Shown piece by piece: positions 34,742 through 44,740 of a stretch of 64,000 bases of DNA. The notes beneath the pieces were generated by a model. The model was given only the letters and a program-made list of their open reading frames with translations, was not told the DNA's origin and searched no databases. The position numbers and the translations under genes are program-made. This DNA is from Alopecurus myosuroides (taxonomy: Eukaryota > Streptophyta > Magnoliopsida > Poales > Poaceae). The stretch spans positions 51,089,827 through 51,153,826 of the forward strand of contig CM054063.1 of NCBI GenBank assembly GCA_028641055.1. The letters run 5' to 3'. Within the stretch, counting starts at the first letter, position 1; every line of letters starts with the position of its first letter.

Positions 34742-35163
34742 CAGCGGTGGACGGCTACTACGGCAACTGCGTGTACCTGGCGTGCGTCGCCAGGACCGGC
34801 GCGGCCGTCCGCAGCGCGGCGCTGGCGGAGCTGGTCGGCGCCGTACGGGAGGCCAAGGAGGCGGTCGCCGCGGGGTTCGCGGGCTGGATGCGCGGCGACG
34901 TCGGTCGTTACGACGTGCCGCTGGACTACAGCACCGTGATGGTGTCCGACTGGAGCCGCCTCGGGTTCGGCGAAGTGGACTACGGCTTCGGCGTGCCCGG
35001 GTACGTGTTCCCGCTCAACGACCACGTCAACTTCGTGGCGTCTCTCAACTACGTCAGCCCGCCGGCGCACGGGGCCAGGAGCGGCGGGATACGGCTGGTG
35101 CTCCGCTGCGTCGAGGAGCCGCACGCCGCCGCGTTCGCCGCCGAGCTCGCCAAGTTCGCCTAG
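34742..35163 (+). CDS. BAHD acyltransferase-like gene, C-terminal block
   Basis: The frame continues the BAHD protein from AVDGYYGNCVYLACVA, through EAVAAGFAGWMRGD and SDWSRLGFGEVDYGFG, to RLVLRCVEEPHAAAFAAEL and a TAG at 35161-35163. DYGFG is the variant of the conserved DFGWG motif that shapes the active site. If a splice is used, the acceptor is CAG at 34742-34744. The block is as GC-rich as the first one and has no frame break, so any loss of function is recent. The larger overlapping frame (34707-35207) has no BAHD motifs and is a shadow. Confidence 0.8.
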
Positions 35164-35946
35164 AGGCGGCGATGCGTGCAACGGTGCAACGAGTTCATGT
35201 GAGATGACACGTTTTACACCGCTGGGCATGCAGTTGCTTGAATGGCTAATAAGAAGGGAGCAATTGCATTCGTGATGACTGGAATGCAGTAGCCAACTGT
35301 AATAATCTCCATCCGGGTTCCAAGAGTAGCTCGAGTATATGTTCAAGTGGAAAAATGCAAAATGGAAATTGTCGGGCATGGCTAGAATGGAAAACCCAGC
35401 TCCGGAGTGGGTATTTTTTGCAAAAAGTAGCCCGTGAGCAGAAAGTAAGACGTTCAGTTTGGCAATGAAGTTTTTTCCAAACCGAATTATTCCAATACTG
35501 AAGTATTGACATGCCCGGGAGACCAATACTTCAGTTTTGTAAAAAGTGGTCTGGACCTCTTTTTTCTATACTTCAAAATTAGTGTTGTTTCTTTAAATAC
35601 CGAAGTATTAAAACCAACCAAACGGCATAAAGTATTTAATACTTCAATATTTTTAGAAACTAAAGTATTCTCACAATACTTAAAAAAAAGTAGCTCCCAA
35701 ACGGACCCTTAACGTTTTTCCGACAAGCCAACAGAATCGTGAAAAAGACCTGTCTGCCCATCGCGAGCGAGTCCCAGGTCGAGGAAACAACGAACCAGCA
35801 AATCGTTATCTCATCAAAAAAAAGAAAAACCCTTACGTACAAGCAATGCGCGCACCACCGACGAACAACGTCCATCGAACAGTTCAAAAAAAAACGTCCA
35901 TCGAAGGCACCGCGATGGTTTACACGCCTGCGCATTTTTAGAGGGG
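35164..35946. other. 3' flank of the BAHD gene with possible MITE remnant
   Basis: A stretch rich in AATACTTCAG / CTGAAGTATT inverted motifs (35450-35709) ends in GTAGCTCCCAAACGGACCC followed by TTA, as in Tourist/PIF termini. A matching left end was not convincing. The rest is unremarkable AT-rich DNA. Confidence 0.35.
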
Positions 35947-35954
35947 GAAAACAC

Positions 35955-36522
35955 TAGGGGTGGGAACTGGTAGCAGATAATCCGAATTATTCGACATTCG
36001 TATTCGAGAAATTGTAAATGGAAGTGATAAATATCCGAATGCGAACAACATAGAAATGGAAGCGGTAAATATTCGTATTCGTTTTTACAAATACAAGACA
36101 ATTATGGTATTTAATTTTGAACATAATATGGATTTGGAAATGGATATATGTATCCGAAGAAAATTATGCTAGCCAGTTTTGGTATTTCTCGTACGATATG
36201 ATAATAACCAACATAAAAGAGTAAGAAAGTGGGAGAATATATTTTTCTATGATTGAAAGTGGGTCATGTTTTGGTATATAGCCATACTTATAATTGTATC
36301 ATTCAATTGTTATCTCGTTGTAAGATATAAGTCTATTATTTCGTTATATTCGTTTTCGTTCCGAATTGCGAAAACATCCAATCCGTATTCGTATTAGAGT
36401 AACATCCGTTCCGCATTCATATTCGACAATATCCGTATTCGTATTCGCATTCGTTTCGAAAATATAAAAACGGATGTGGTAAGGGCACTATCCGATCCGC
36501 ATAAGATTCGTTTCTACTCTTA
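35955..36522. mobile_element. hAT-type non-autonomous element, 568 bp
   Basis: Ends TAGGGGTGGGAAC and (inverted) TAAGAGTAGAAAC, with a perfect 8-bp target duplication GAAAACAC (35947-35954 and 36523-36530). The interior repeats ATTCGTATTCG-type motifs. No ORF. Confidence 0.85.
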
Positions 36523-36530
36523 GAAAACAC

Positions 36531-36742
36531 ATTCTCATGCGCCGCAACACGACAAAAAAGAGAGGAAAACTTAGCTTGTACGCACACAAACGTGGAGAGA
36601 GCTCTGTCACCAAAGGATCGGGATGCAGGCGGCGGCGGACGCCCGCTCGTCCGCTACTTCCGCGCCGCTCCAAAACAGCAAACGGCTTGATGGACAGTCT
36701 GTGGAAGTTAAACGGGCCAGACGGACAGGGCCGTCCAGCCTG
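36531..36742. other. Short intergenic segment before the PIF pair
   Basis: Continuous with 40934 onward once the two PIF elements are set aside. No motif recognised. Confidence 0.4.
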
Positions 36743-36961
36743 TTAGGACATCTCCAGCGGGGCTGCTCATTTGCGGACCAAATTGGTCCGCAATTTGTCT
36801 GTTTGGGCAGCCGTCCGCGCTGCACGGACACGGCCCGGACCAGGTGCCCCCTGCGGGCTTCTCATACCAAAAGAGGACATATATAGATTTCGTAGGGCCC
36901 ATAGGGGCGCATAGGTTTACAATTAAAAAATAAATAAATAAGAACTAAAAAAAGTCCAGTC

Positions 36962-38963
36962 CTAGCTAGACGGCCACTGGCCAGTGGCCTCGCGGCGGCC
37001 GGAGTTGCCCCGGAGCATCCTAGTCGAGGATGATGTACTCCGGGGTGTCAGGCGCGAGGTGGGGGGGGGGAGCGCGGCGGCCCTCTGAGGAGTGGGCGGC
37101 TGGGTTGAGGGCTGGGGCGCCGCCAGCTCCGGCGGGGGCCCCGTCCACTCCCACTGCATGCCCACGAGGGGCTCGAACCACGCCGGGACCGGCCGGTTCT
37201 TGTCCCGCCCGTCGTCGTCTACCTCCTCCGCGTAGGGGTAGATGTCGACCTCCTGGGCGCGGATGGCCGCCACGGCCTCGTCCACCGCCCTGGCTCCCGC
37301 CGCGCGGGCCTCCGCCTCCTCCGCGGCCTGTTGGGCGGCCACAGCCGCGAGCGCGTCCGCCAGCGCGCGCTCCTCCGCCGCGGCGGCCTCCTCCGCCTGG
37401 ATGGCCATGGCCAGCTGCATCTCCTCGCTGGGCTGCGCCATGGCGGCCTCCTCCTCGTCGTCGTCGTCGTCGTCCTCCTCCTGGTACCACTGGGGGGTTC
37501 CTCCAGTGGTTCCTCCTTGACGGCCGGCGCGCGGTCTCCGATGCGGAGGGGGCGAAGGGGTGGCGGCCAGGGGCGGATCCAGGCCCAGGGCAACAGGGGC
37601 CATGGCCCGGGGCGTGGCCGAAATGTCTGCTTACCATCTGTAGAAAAAAATTAGCCTGGGACGCAGACCATTCTGGCCTATGATGACGGGCTCTAACACG
37701 AGTACACGACACCAGCGAGGGAAGTCACGGTTTCACTAACCGATCGCTCGTCGCTTCATCTCGTTACCCTGCCTCGCAAGTCGCATCGCACATCACAGCG
37801 CACAAGCACGCCTGCGCCGCCACCAGGTTCGCTGCTCCGGGGCTCCCGGCTCCGGGCTCCGGCCGTCCTCCCGCCCCTACTCGGCTTCACCGCTTGTCCT
37901 CTCGCTGCTGGCCGTCCCGCCCCCTGCTGGCCTGATCCGCTCCTGCACGATCGGCTGAACCCTTGGTGAAACAACTAGCTGGTTGGCATCGACCCTCTTC
38001 GGTAGGCTATGGCATAAAGTATCAACTTGTTGGCTGGTTTAACAATTGTTTATAAATGATTGCTTCATTTACTATTTCAGTTGATGTCTGCCACAGGAGG
38101 ATCCTTCTTCCGGTGTTGATGAAATCACGGGAGGATCAGATGAAATAAACCATTGATGTGGACATTTGGTACTATCTTTTGTAGCCCCGTTCTACTATTT
38201 TTAGTTTTTATTCATATCCTATTTACGTGTTGCACCGTTAAACAATGAGTTTGAAATTATAAGTTCATCTTTGCAATAGTATTGATTTTTTGTGCTTTCA
38301 CAAGGGTTCTTTTAGTCGTTTATTTTTACGCTTAATTTTTGGCCCGGGTCTTGTTCCGTTTCTGGATCCGCCACTGGTGGCGGCGGCGCCGTGGGACCAT
38401 GCCGCGCCGGGCGTGGAGGAGAAGGTGGTGGGTACTGGGCCACGCCGCGCGCCTGGCGCGCCCCGAAATACGACCTGCGGCACAGGTCGTGTTCGTCCGT
38501 GAACCAAGTGTCCCAATGGGGACTGTCCACGGCGAACGCGGGGTGGCCGCGCAGGTCCAGCGGGAGCTCGTCCCGGCGGCGGTGGATCTCCACCTCCCGC
38601 TCGAGCCCGCTGCGGAACGGGCGGCACCGGGATGCGATCCCGGTTCAGATGCCACCCGTCCGGCAGGTGGACATCCGGCCATGGCACCGGGATCGCGCGG
38701 TCCCAGTACCATCGGCACCTCCTCTTGTTGAGGTAGGGCCTGTCGCGGACGCGCGCGGGCACTAGCCTGAAAGGGGCGGCCAGCCCTTGAGAAGAAGGAG
38801 GAGAGGGAGGGGGCTGCACCTGCTCCGCTTGGGCGCGGGCGGCGCGGGTCAGAGGGGGTGGTGGTGGAAGGGGAGGGCTCGGCGAGGGCGCACGGCGGCG
38901 GGAGCTTCCGGCCTCGTGGTCGTTCTTCGCGCCCTTCCCCCAGTTCAACCACTTCCTGCCCAT
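36962..38963 (-). pseudogene. GC-rich gene inside PIF element A, broken by a hAT insertion
   Basis: Minus strand from 38963: a basic, Pro-rich N-terminus (KWLNWGKGAKNDHEAGSSRR) and a motif YLNKRRCRWYWDRAIPVPWP. In another frame follow RRRDELPLDLRGHPAF and HWDTWFTDEHDL. After the hAT insertion (37568-38376) the reading resumes with an acidic Glu/Asp run, an Ala/Glu-rich helix (AEERALADALAAVAAQQAAE) and VPAWFEPLVGMQWEWTG. It has frameshifts besides the insertion. I do not recognise an enzymatic domain. As I recall, similar proteins are common in Triticeae mobile DNA, so either a transposon-encoded accessory protein or a captured gene is possible. Confidence 0.5.
37568..38376. mobile_element. 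hAT-type element (CAGGGGCGGA family), 809 bp
   Basis: Ends CAGGGGCGGATCCAG and (inverted) CAGTGGCGGATCCAG with a perfect 8-bp target duplication GTGGCGGC (37560-37567 and 38377-38384). It interrupts the coding sequence of PIF element A. No transposase seen. Confidence 0.9.
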
Positions 38964-39743
38964 GGCACGGCGGCGAGGGATCTAGGGTTAGGTCGGCGGC
39001 GAGGGAGCCGAGGGAGTGGCAGTGGACTGCGAGGGAGGTGGCGTGGGGACTGAGGAGGCGGTGCGCGTGGGGATGGACGCGTGGCCGCGGGTCCCATTTA
39101 ATAGGACCGGTGGGACAGGCGAGCCGTCGCCACGGTCACTGACCGGCGGGCCATCCCCCTTGACCGAAAAGTGGCGCGGCCACGCGCGCGTTCGTTTCGC
39201 GTCTGCGGGCTACTCAAATCCGGCCATGGCACCGGGATCGCGCGGTCCCAGTACCATTGGCACCTCCTCTTGTTGAGGTAGGGCCTGTCGCGGACGCGCG
39301 CGGGCACTAGCCGGAAAGGGGTGGCCGGCCCTTGAGAAGAAGGAGGAGAGGGAGGTGGCTGCACCTGCTCCGCTTGGGCGCGGGCGGCACGGGTCAGAGG
39401 GGGTGGTGGTGGAAGGGGAGGGCTCGGCGAGGGCGCGCGGCGGCGGGAGCTTCCGGCCTCGTGGTCGTTCTTCGCGCCCTTCCCCCAGTTCAACCACTTC
39501 CTGCCAATGGCGCGGCGGCGAGGAAGTTAGGGTTAGGTCGGCGGCGAGGGAGCCGAGGGAGTGGCAGTGGACTGCGAGGGAGGTGGCGTGGGGACTGAGG
39601 AGGCGGTGCGCGTGGGGATGGACGCGTGGCCGCGGGTCCCATTTAATAGGACCGGTGGGAGAGGCGAGCCGTCGCCACGGTCACTGACCGGCGGGCCATC
39701 CCCCTTGACCGAAACGTCCGTTTCGTGTCCGCAGGCTACTCAA
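38673..39743. repeat. Head-to-tail tandem duplication, ~0.54 kb
   Basis: Unit 1 (38673-39217) and unit 2 (39218-39743) both start ATCCGGCCATGGCACC and end GCTACTCAA. Apart from a 19-bp difference near the end, they differ by scattered substitutions. The unit contains the N-terminal coding part of the element's gene. Confidence 0.9.
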
Positions 39744-40052
39744 ATCTGACCCAAATTTGGTCTGGGTTTGAGCATCCGCGGACCCAAAACGGACCCAGAC
39801 GTGGGTTGAGCAGCCCCGCTGGGGTCTGCTATTGTCCGGACCTGCTAAAATCTGGCCTGTCCGGGCCAAATGAGCAGCCCCGCTGGTGATGGCCTTAGAG
39901 CATGTCTAACAAGCCCCGTATATCGCGAGCGCCCCGTAAAATTCCGGCGGCATACGGGGTGCGGGCCAAAACGGCCGTCTAGCAGCCCCCGTATGCGGCC
40001 TGGCCCCTACGAAAATTTTACGGGGCCTGCCAAACCGCCCCCGCCGCCCCGT

Positions 40053-40062
40053 ACTTATAGTG
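40053..40062 (+). promoter_or_regulatory. TATA-like box of the element B gene
   Basis: GTACTTATAGTGGG lies about 130 bp upstream of the ATG at 40185, followed by a CCCCCACCC-type leader. Confidence 0.35.
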
Positions 40063-40184
40063 GGTGAGGGTTGGGGTGGGGGTCCAACCCCCCACCCGCA
40101 ACCCTAGCTCCGCCGCGCGCCGCCGCAACTCCGGTGAGCGATTCCCCGCGCGCCGCCGCCCCATTCCCCATTCCAAGCGCAGCG

Positions 40185-40700
40185 ATGAGTTCCCCAGACG
40201 GCTCCGGCTCCTCCACCGCCCGCTCCAAGCGCCGCCACGAGCCGAAGTCGCTCGAGGAGGCGTGGCGGCGCCACTGCAAACATTCCGTTGCAGGGAGCCG
40301 CCGCGCCGCCTGGAAGTACGCGGCGTGGCCGGCAAGCATGCCGGCGTCGCTGGCGGACTACGCCGAGGGCGGGAGGTACTACTCCGTCGACCCGCCGCCG
40401 CGGCCGATGAGCGGCCCCCAATTCGCGAAATGGCGCGCGGATTGGGAGATGCACCAGCAGTGCAAGCGCGGCCGCGACGGCGCGAGCGGAAGCGGAGGAG
40501 GAGGCGCGGCGACAGCGGAGGAGGAGGTTCCGGCGACAGCGGAGGAGGAGGAGGCGGCGTTCGCGGCGGCCGTCGAGCTTTCGAAGAAGGAAGCGGAGGC
40601 CGCGGCGCGGGCGGAAGCGGAGGAGGAGGCGAAGGCCGTCGCCGACGTCGAGCAATTCAAGGCGATGGAGGCTTCCGGCCCCGTCGTCTTCCTAGACTAG
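40185..40700 (+). CDS. Intact 171-aa ORF of unknown function in PIF element B
   Basis: The ATG at 40185 (AGCGATGAGT) starts a Ser-rich N-terminus, then a basic Trp-rich core: LEEAWRRHCKHSVAG, RRAAWKYAAWPASMPASL, GGRYYSVDPPPRPM and QFAKWRADWEMHQQCKRG. A Gly/Ala linker and a long Glu/Ala helix follow (EEEEAAFAAAVELSKKEAE). The frame ends FKAMEASGPVVFLD with TAG at 40698. An upstream in-frame ATG (40071) lies in the leader and is less likely. The core is not the Myb-like protein of autonomous PIF elements as far as I can judge. The layout (basic Trp-rich core, Pro patch, acidic Ala/Glu helix) parallels the gene in element A. A polyadenylation-like AATAAA lies at about 40753. The function is unknown. 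Confidence 0.55.
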   Translation: MSSPDGSGSSTARSKRRHEPKSLEEAWRRHCKHSVAGSRRAAWKYAAWPASMPASLADYAEGGRYYSVDPPPRPMSGPQFAKWRADWEMHQQCKRGRDGASGSGGGGAATAEEEVPATAEEEEAAFAAAVELSKKEAEAAARAEAEEEAKAVADVEQFKAMEASGPVVFLD

Positions 40701-40933
40701 ACTAGGTTAGGACGAGCTCGAGCTCGATTTCATGTAAGCAATGGTGATCATCAATAAAATCGAGTTCATCTATTCTCCCGCGAAGTTTAAATTCAAACAT
40801 ACAGGGCGGCGATACGGGGTCTGCTAGATGAACGCGTAAATCTTAGCACAAAAATTCCTCGATTTCGTTTGCAGGGGCTTCTACACGCGATTTAGGGGGC
40901 GAAATTGTAAGGGTTCTGTTAGACATGCTCTTA

Positions 40934-43850
40934 TCAGCGACCCCAAGTAGTACCAGTTTGCCATCGACGAACCGTGCAGCACAAGTCAGCTAATACAGTA
41001 TTTGTGGACACGGACTGCCCGCGGGGCATAGCGTACTAAATAGTTAGCGGCCGCGGACGCCGTGATCACGTAATTAGTTAGCTGTGGATGAGGCGGACGA
41101 CGGCGACGGAAGGGCCGCGGATCTGTCCGCCTGCATCCGTAGTCCGTACCAAAGGACCGAAGTGGACTTTTTCAAACAAAATATCCCTACGTACAGCAAA
41201 AGCAATGTACTGTATAGCAGAATAGAAACTCAGATGCATCGCTGTTTCTGAACAACCGCAAAGATATTCCGTAGCCCTTGTGGTACCAGTACTCCTCGAT
41301 TATCCCATGTCCCCTGGCCCCATCCCCATGAAAAAATGATGATGGAGTCACGAATCTATAACCTTGGCGGAAAGTTTAGCATTAAAATCTATACATTTTA
41401 ATTCAATTTTTAGTCGGTTCTAGCCCTTATTTTTGTACCACCAAGCTTGAGTCGACGGTAAGGTTCGTGAGTTACCATTGGAGCCTTGCAATTGGCAGCA
41501 TCACAGCCACACCGCCAAAGTCATCGGCTGTTTCGTGGTTGTACACCAAAACTCTGGTGGCAGGCCTGCATAACGAGTCGCCGAGTCGGTGCAGATCATT
41601 TAGCTCGAAAGCCTGAATTCGTTAAATTCGAACTCGCCAAGCTTGTTGATTTAGCGAGCAAACAGGTTAGCTTGGCTCGCCTTGTTATAGATCGGAGCTG
41701 GCTCGTTAACTCAGTAAAACTATATGTTGGGATGGCAGAATATGGGCATGTGGCTTACTAAAATTATTCTAGCAGCAACTATGTGCAAAATAGCAGTATT
41801 GTCATAATAAACAATCTTCTAAATTTATAGAGCACACAACCAATGTTAGGATGACCGAATGTGGGCCCGTGGTTTATTCCAGCCTATGGACTGGTTGGAT
41901 GTGCCTTGTTCGTGACAGGCCTTCCGTAATGGGAGTATCTTAGCGCGAGATCACATGCAATTTGCTTACGTAGCACCTTATTTAACAATCAAATATGTGG
42001 CTAGGCTCAACTATTAAAGCTCATGAGTTTGAACTAAACTAGTCAAAAGTTTAACGAGTCACTTTAACGAGTCGAGTAGATCGCGAGTTTCGAGTTTTAT
42101 TTCCGGACTACTTGACGATAGCCTATTAAACCCTACCGTGAGAACATGTACGGTAGCCTATTAAAACCCTACCCTGAGAGCGTGTAGTAGATATAAATGG
42201 TCAGATGATATTAATATTTTTTAGAGAGCTCAGTTTGTATAACAGAGAAAAGGGAACACGCGAAACAGCCGCGCAGAGCACCCCTCCAAACTGGGAAACC
42301 GTAGTAGGGTAGGCCTGCAGTGTGGTGGGCAGGGACATCAGTGGCGTGCCCGTGGCCTGTGGGTTGCATGTTGTACCAAACCTCTTGAGATCAGACACTG
42401 GTCATCGGTGACGTGTTTTTCTTTCTTCGCAAATAACCGCAATTTTTCATTTCCTACAACGTGTTAAATACGTAAAACCAAAAATTCAAAAATAAGAAAG
42501 ATAGTAGAAAACTAGAGAAAGAAATCCCCACAACACTACAAAATTAAGAGCATCTCCGGTGATCCCCCCAACGCTATCACGATCTTACCGGTTGGGATCA
42601 TACACAAACTTAGTGGGTCTCCCGATCGGGCGAAATGTAGGCCCAAATTTTTTTCGGACGCCGCTTTGGCACACCCACATTCAGAGTTGACAAGGGGAGT
42701 CCCGACATGTCTGCCACGTCGGATATCGGCCTATCCATCACCCGTAGGGTCCTCCTTGATAACAATTGTGGACGTGTTGGTCAACCCTTTAGATGTCGCG
42801 TCCACCCACTGTCCCCCACCTACCCGTGCATGTATTTATCTAGGTCGCGCTCTCCTCCTTCTCGACGCCTACTTCAGGAGCAATGCTACGTCTACGGACA
42901 ACGTTTACAGAATTTGCTTACGGACTCACAGCATGCAGTGCAGAAATGGTCCGATTTTTTAGCAAGGGATCAGTAGGCAGTCAATCAAGTGTCAGCACGT
43001 CAGTCTGTAGCATTTTCCGTAGGCTAGGCAGCCCGTAGGTCTAGCATTTCTGCTACTTCAGCGCGCGCCACCTTGGTACTTCCCCACTTGAGCGCTACTA
43101 GAAGACACCGATGGTGCTCAATAACTTTGACGTCGGCTTGAGCCTCTCCAGCGATGGCCGAAAACACTCTCTCGTTCGCTTAGGCGTGGGATTTCGCCAA
43201 CCGAGGCATCCTCATGCCGTCGTACGGTCAGCTCTCAAACGGCTGGGTCCTTGGCCGCTTCAGGTCCCCGTACGTCGATGGTGTTGCGCCGCCTATCATG
43301 CAAAAGTCGAAAATCGACTGGCATCAGAGGGTGAGTGGTGGGACGCCACAAGCGGTGGTCAGGCAATGGCCGCATCACACCAGAACAGTGGGGCCATCCG
43401 GTGGTCACGTAATGGCCAAAGCCAAACTCAAGCCAACCAAGGAGTGGTCACGAGGTGTGTGCCAGCCATGCGCCGACCCCAGCCGGAGGAGGCTTGGTCG
43501 GGCACCATTAACACCATCCTTATGTCGCAGCAACCCACTCTTAAGATGGGGGCCAAGGAAGAGGAGGAGAACAACATCGCATCGATTGGGACGATGTCAA
43601 GGCTTCGAACACATGCCACTTCAGCCTACGCCCGGCCCGAGGACTGGTTGGTCTTGATAGCCGCATGCCATGCACGTGTCGAAGGAGGACGTCTCTAGCT
43701 TTCTCCTCCGACGGTAATGGATGGTTTAGGCTAGGGATTGTTTAAATTTTCTTTTATTTGAACTACAACTCCATATTTTATTCAAGTAAAGGAATATTTT
43801 TACCTTCTGTTCCTGGATGAAACGGAATACCTAATTTCTAATTAATTCCT
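40934..43850. other. Intergenic DNA
   Basis: No supported gene. TTGGGATGGCAGAATATGGGC (41727) and a diverged copy (41847) repeat 120 bp apart. A ~34-bp tandem duplication lies at 42117-42187. The open frame at 43111-43698 has low-complexity character and no recognised domain. A PIF-like start GAGCATCTCCGGTGATC occurs at 42549 without a found partner. Confidence 0.35.
42117..42187. repeat. ~34-bp tandem duplication
   Basis: GTAGCCTATTAAAACCCTAC and its near copy GATAGCCTATTAAACCCTAC lie in tandem, each followed by CTGAGAGCGTG-like sequence. Confidence 0.7.
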
Positions 43851-44275
43851 ATTATACAAAAGCAGTCTAGATAGACTGAGCATAAAAGGGGTGTCATAAT
43901 GAACAGACAAATAGGATGACTCGACTCAAAGAAGTTCTCTACGACGAACTTTGTATCGCGCGCATGATTTAGCACAATTAGGAAAGTAACATTAACATAA
44001 GCAAGACTAAAAAAAGATTCGTCGGAATAGCAGAATATAAAATGAAGAAACGCAAAAAAATGGGAGCCTAATCTGACCTCCTTCTGTACCATAATTATTT
44101 TTTCCTTTTCTAAAAAGAAAAATAAGTGTTCCTTTATTTTATTTATTATAGACTTATCCACTTAGATGAATAAATCATACTCTATTTATATTATTATTAT
44201 TAACCAATATATATCCCAAATCATCTACAGGTATTTGTATTGTATCAATACCTATTCGGTAGATTTTTTTTTCTC

Positions 44276-44348
44276 TGCCAGGAACCAGATTTGAACTGGT
44301 GACACGAGGATTTTCAGTCCTCTGCTCTACCAACCGAGCTATCCTGAC
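44276..44348 (-). tRNA. trnF-GAA: Plastid-type tRNA-Phe (anticodon GAA), structurally intact copy
   Basis: A 73-nt cloverleaf. The acceptor stem GTCAGGA/TCCTGGC pairs fully (one G-U). The D stem is GCTC/GAGC, the anticodon stem GAGGA/TCCTC with loop CTGAAAA, and the T stem ACCAG/CTGGT. The sequence ATTTGAACTGGTGACACGAG is the well-known plastid trnL-F primer f site. As a transferred copy it is unlikely to be expressed. Confidence 0.9.
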
Positions 44349-44690
44349 ATTTTCTTGTGTATAATCCTAATAGAGTATTTGTATCTATGTCAATTAAAGG
44401 GACTAAAAATTTAATTAATTAAAGTATTTCAAATTCTAGAAAATGGGTGGGTAGTCCTATGCATTTTACATGGTTTACTTAATAATACTGAAAAATAGAG
44501 TGAATAACCGGGATTCCTTCCCGATACTCTAATAAAAAAGAAATATATTATAGGATAAGATCCATTAAATTCTCTTCGCACTCCTTTGTGAAAGAGTAGA
44601 ATGAAAAAGCTAATGAATCTTAACCCATTGATATTGATAAAAAGAAAAAAAATAGGATAAATACTATAAGTTAGGGAATACAGGAGGGTT
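44349..44690 (-). other. Plastid trnL-trnF intergenic spacer
   Basis: 342 bp between the trnL 3' exon and trnF in the plastid order and orientation. AT-rich, as in grasses. Confidence 0.8.
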
Positions 44691-44740
44691 TGGGGATAGA
44701 GGGACTTGAACCCTCACAACTTATAAAGTCGACGAATTTT
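44691..44740 (-). pseudogene. trnL-UAA: Plastid trnL(UAA) 3' exon
   Basis: The ~50-nt exon reads TCGTCGACTTTATAAG then GGTTCAAGTCCCTCTATCCC (the trnL-F primer e site). It has substitutions relative to the usual grass exon (TTCG for TCCG, TTGT for TCGT). The 5' exon is absent, so it cannot give a tRNA. Confidence 0.9.

Larger units (their letters stand above)
36746..39894. mobile_element. PIF/Harbinger-type element A, 3149 bp, coding-sequence-bearing
   Basis: Ends GGACATCTCCAGCGGGGCTG and (inverted) GGCCATCACCAGCGGGGCTG are flanked by TTA (36743-36745 and 39895-39897), the 3-bp duplication of PIF/Harbinger elements. A perfect subterminal palindrome GCGGACCAAATTGGTCCGC lies at 36773-36791. The right terminus motif TGAGCAGCCCCGCTGG also occurs 64 bp further inside (39807-39822). 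The interior carries a broken GC-rich minus-strand gene, a nested hAT element and a 0.54-kb tandem duplication. No DDE transposase was seen. Confidence 0.8.
39898..40930. mobile_element. PIF/Harbinger-type element B, 1033 bp, with an intact ORF
   Basis: Ends GAGCATGTCTAACAAGCCCC and (inverted) GAGCATGTCTAACAGAACCC are flanked by TTA (39895-39897 and 40931-40933). The left TTA is also the right TTA of element A. It contains a promoter-like sequence, a complete ORF and a polyadenylation-like signal, but no transposase. Confidence 0.85.

Noticed and set aside
34707..35207. 166-codon plus-strand frame overlapping the BAHD C-terminal block
   Set aside because: Arg/Gly-rich shadow of the GC-rich BAHD frame with no motif. 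The DYGFG-containing frame is the real one.
35450..35709. Possible Tourist-like MITE
   Set aside because: The right end and TTA look right, but no convincing left terminus or duplication was found.
37030..37683. 217-codon plus-strand frame in PIF element A
   Set aside because: Pro/Arg-rich antisense shadow of the acidic minus-strand coding sequence.
43111..43698. 195-codon plus-strand frame
   Set aside because: No recognised motif and low-complexity composition. Kept as intergenic.
43838..44161. 107-codon minus-strand frame beside trnF
   Set aside because: It lies in plastid-like spacer, is AT-rich and has no similarity to ndhJ or other plastid genes.
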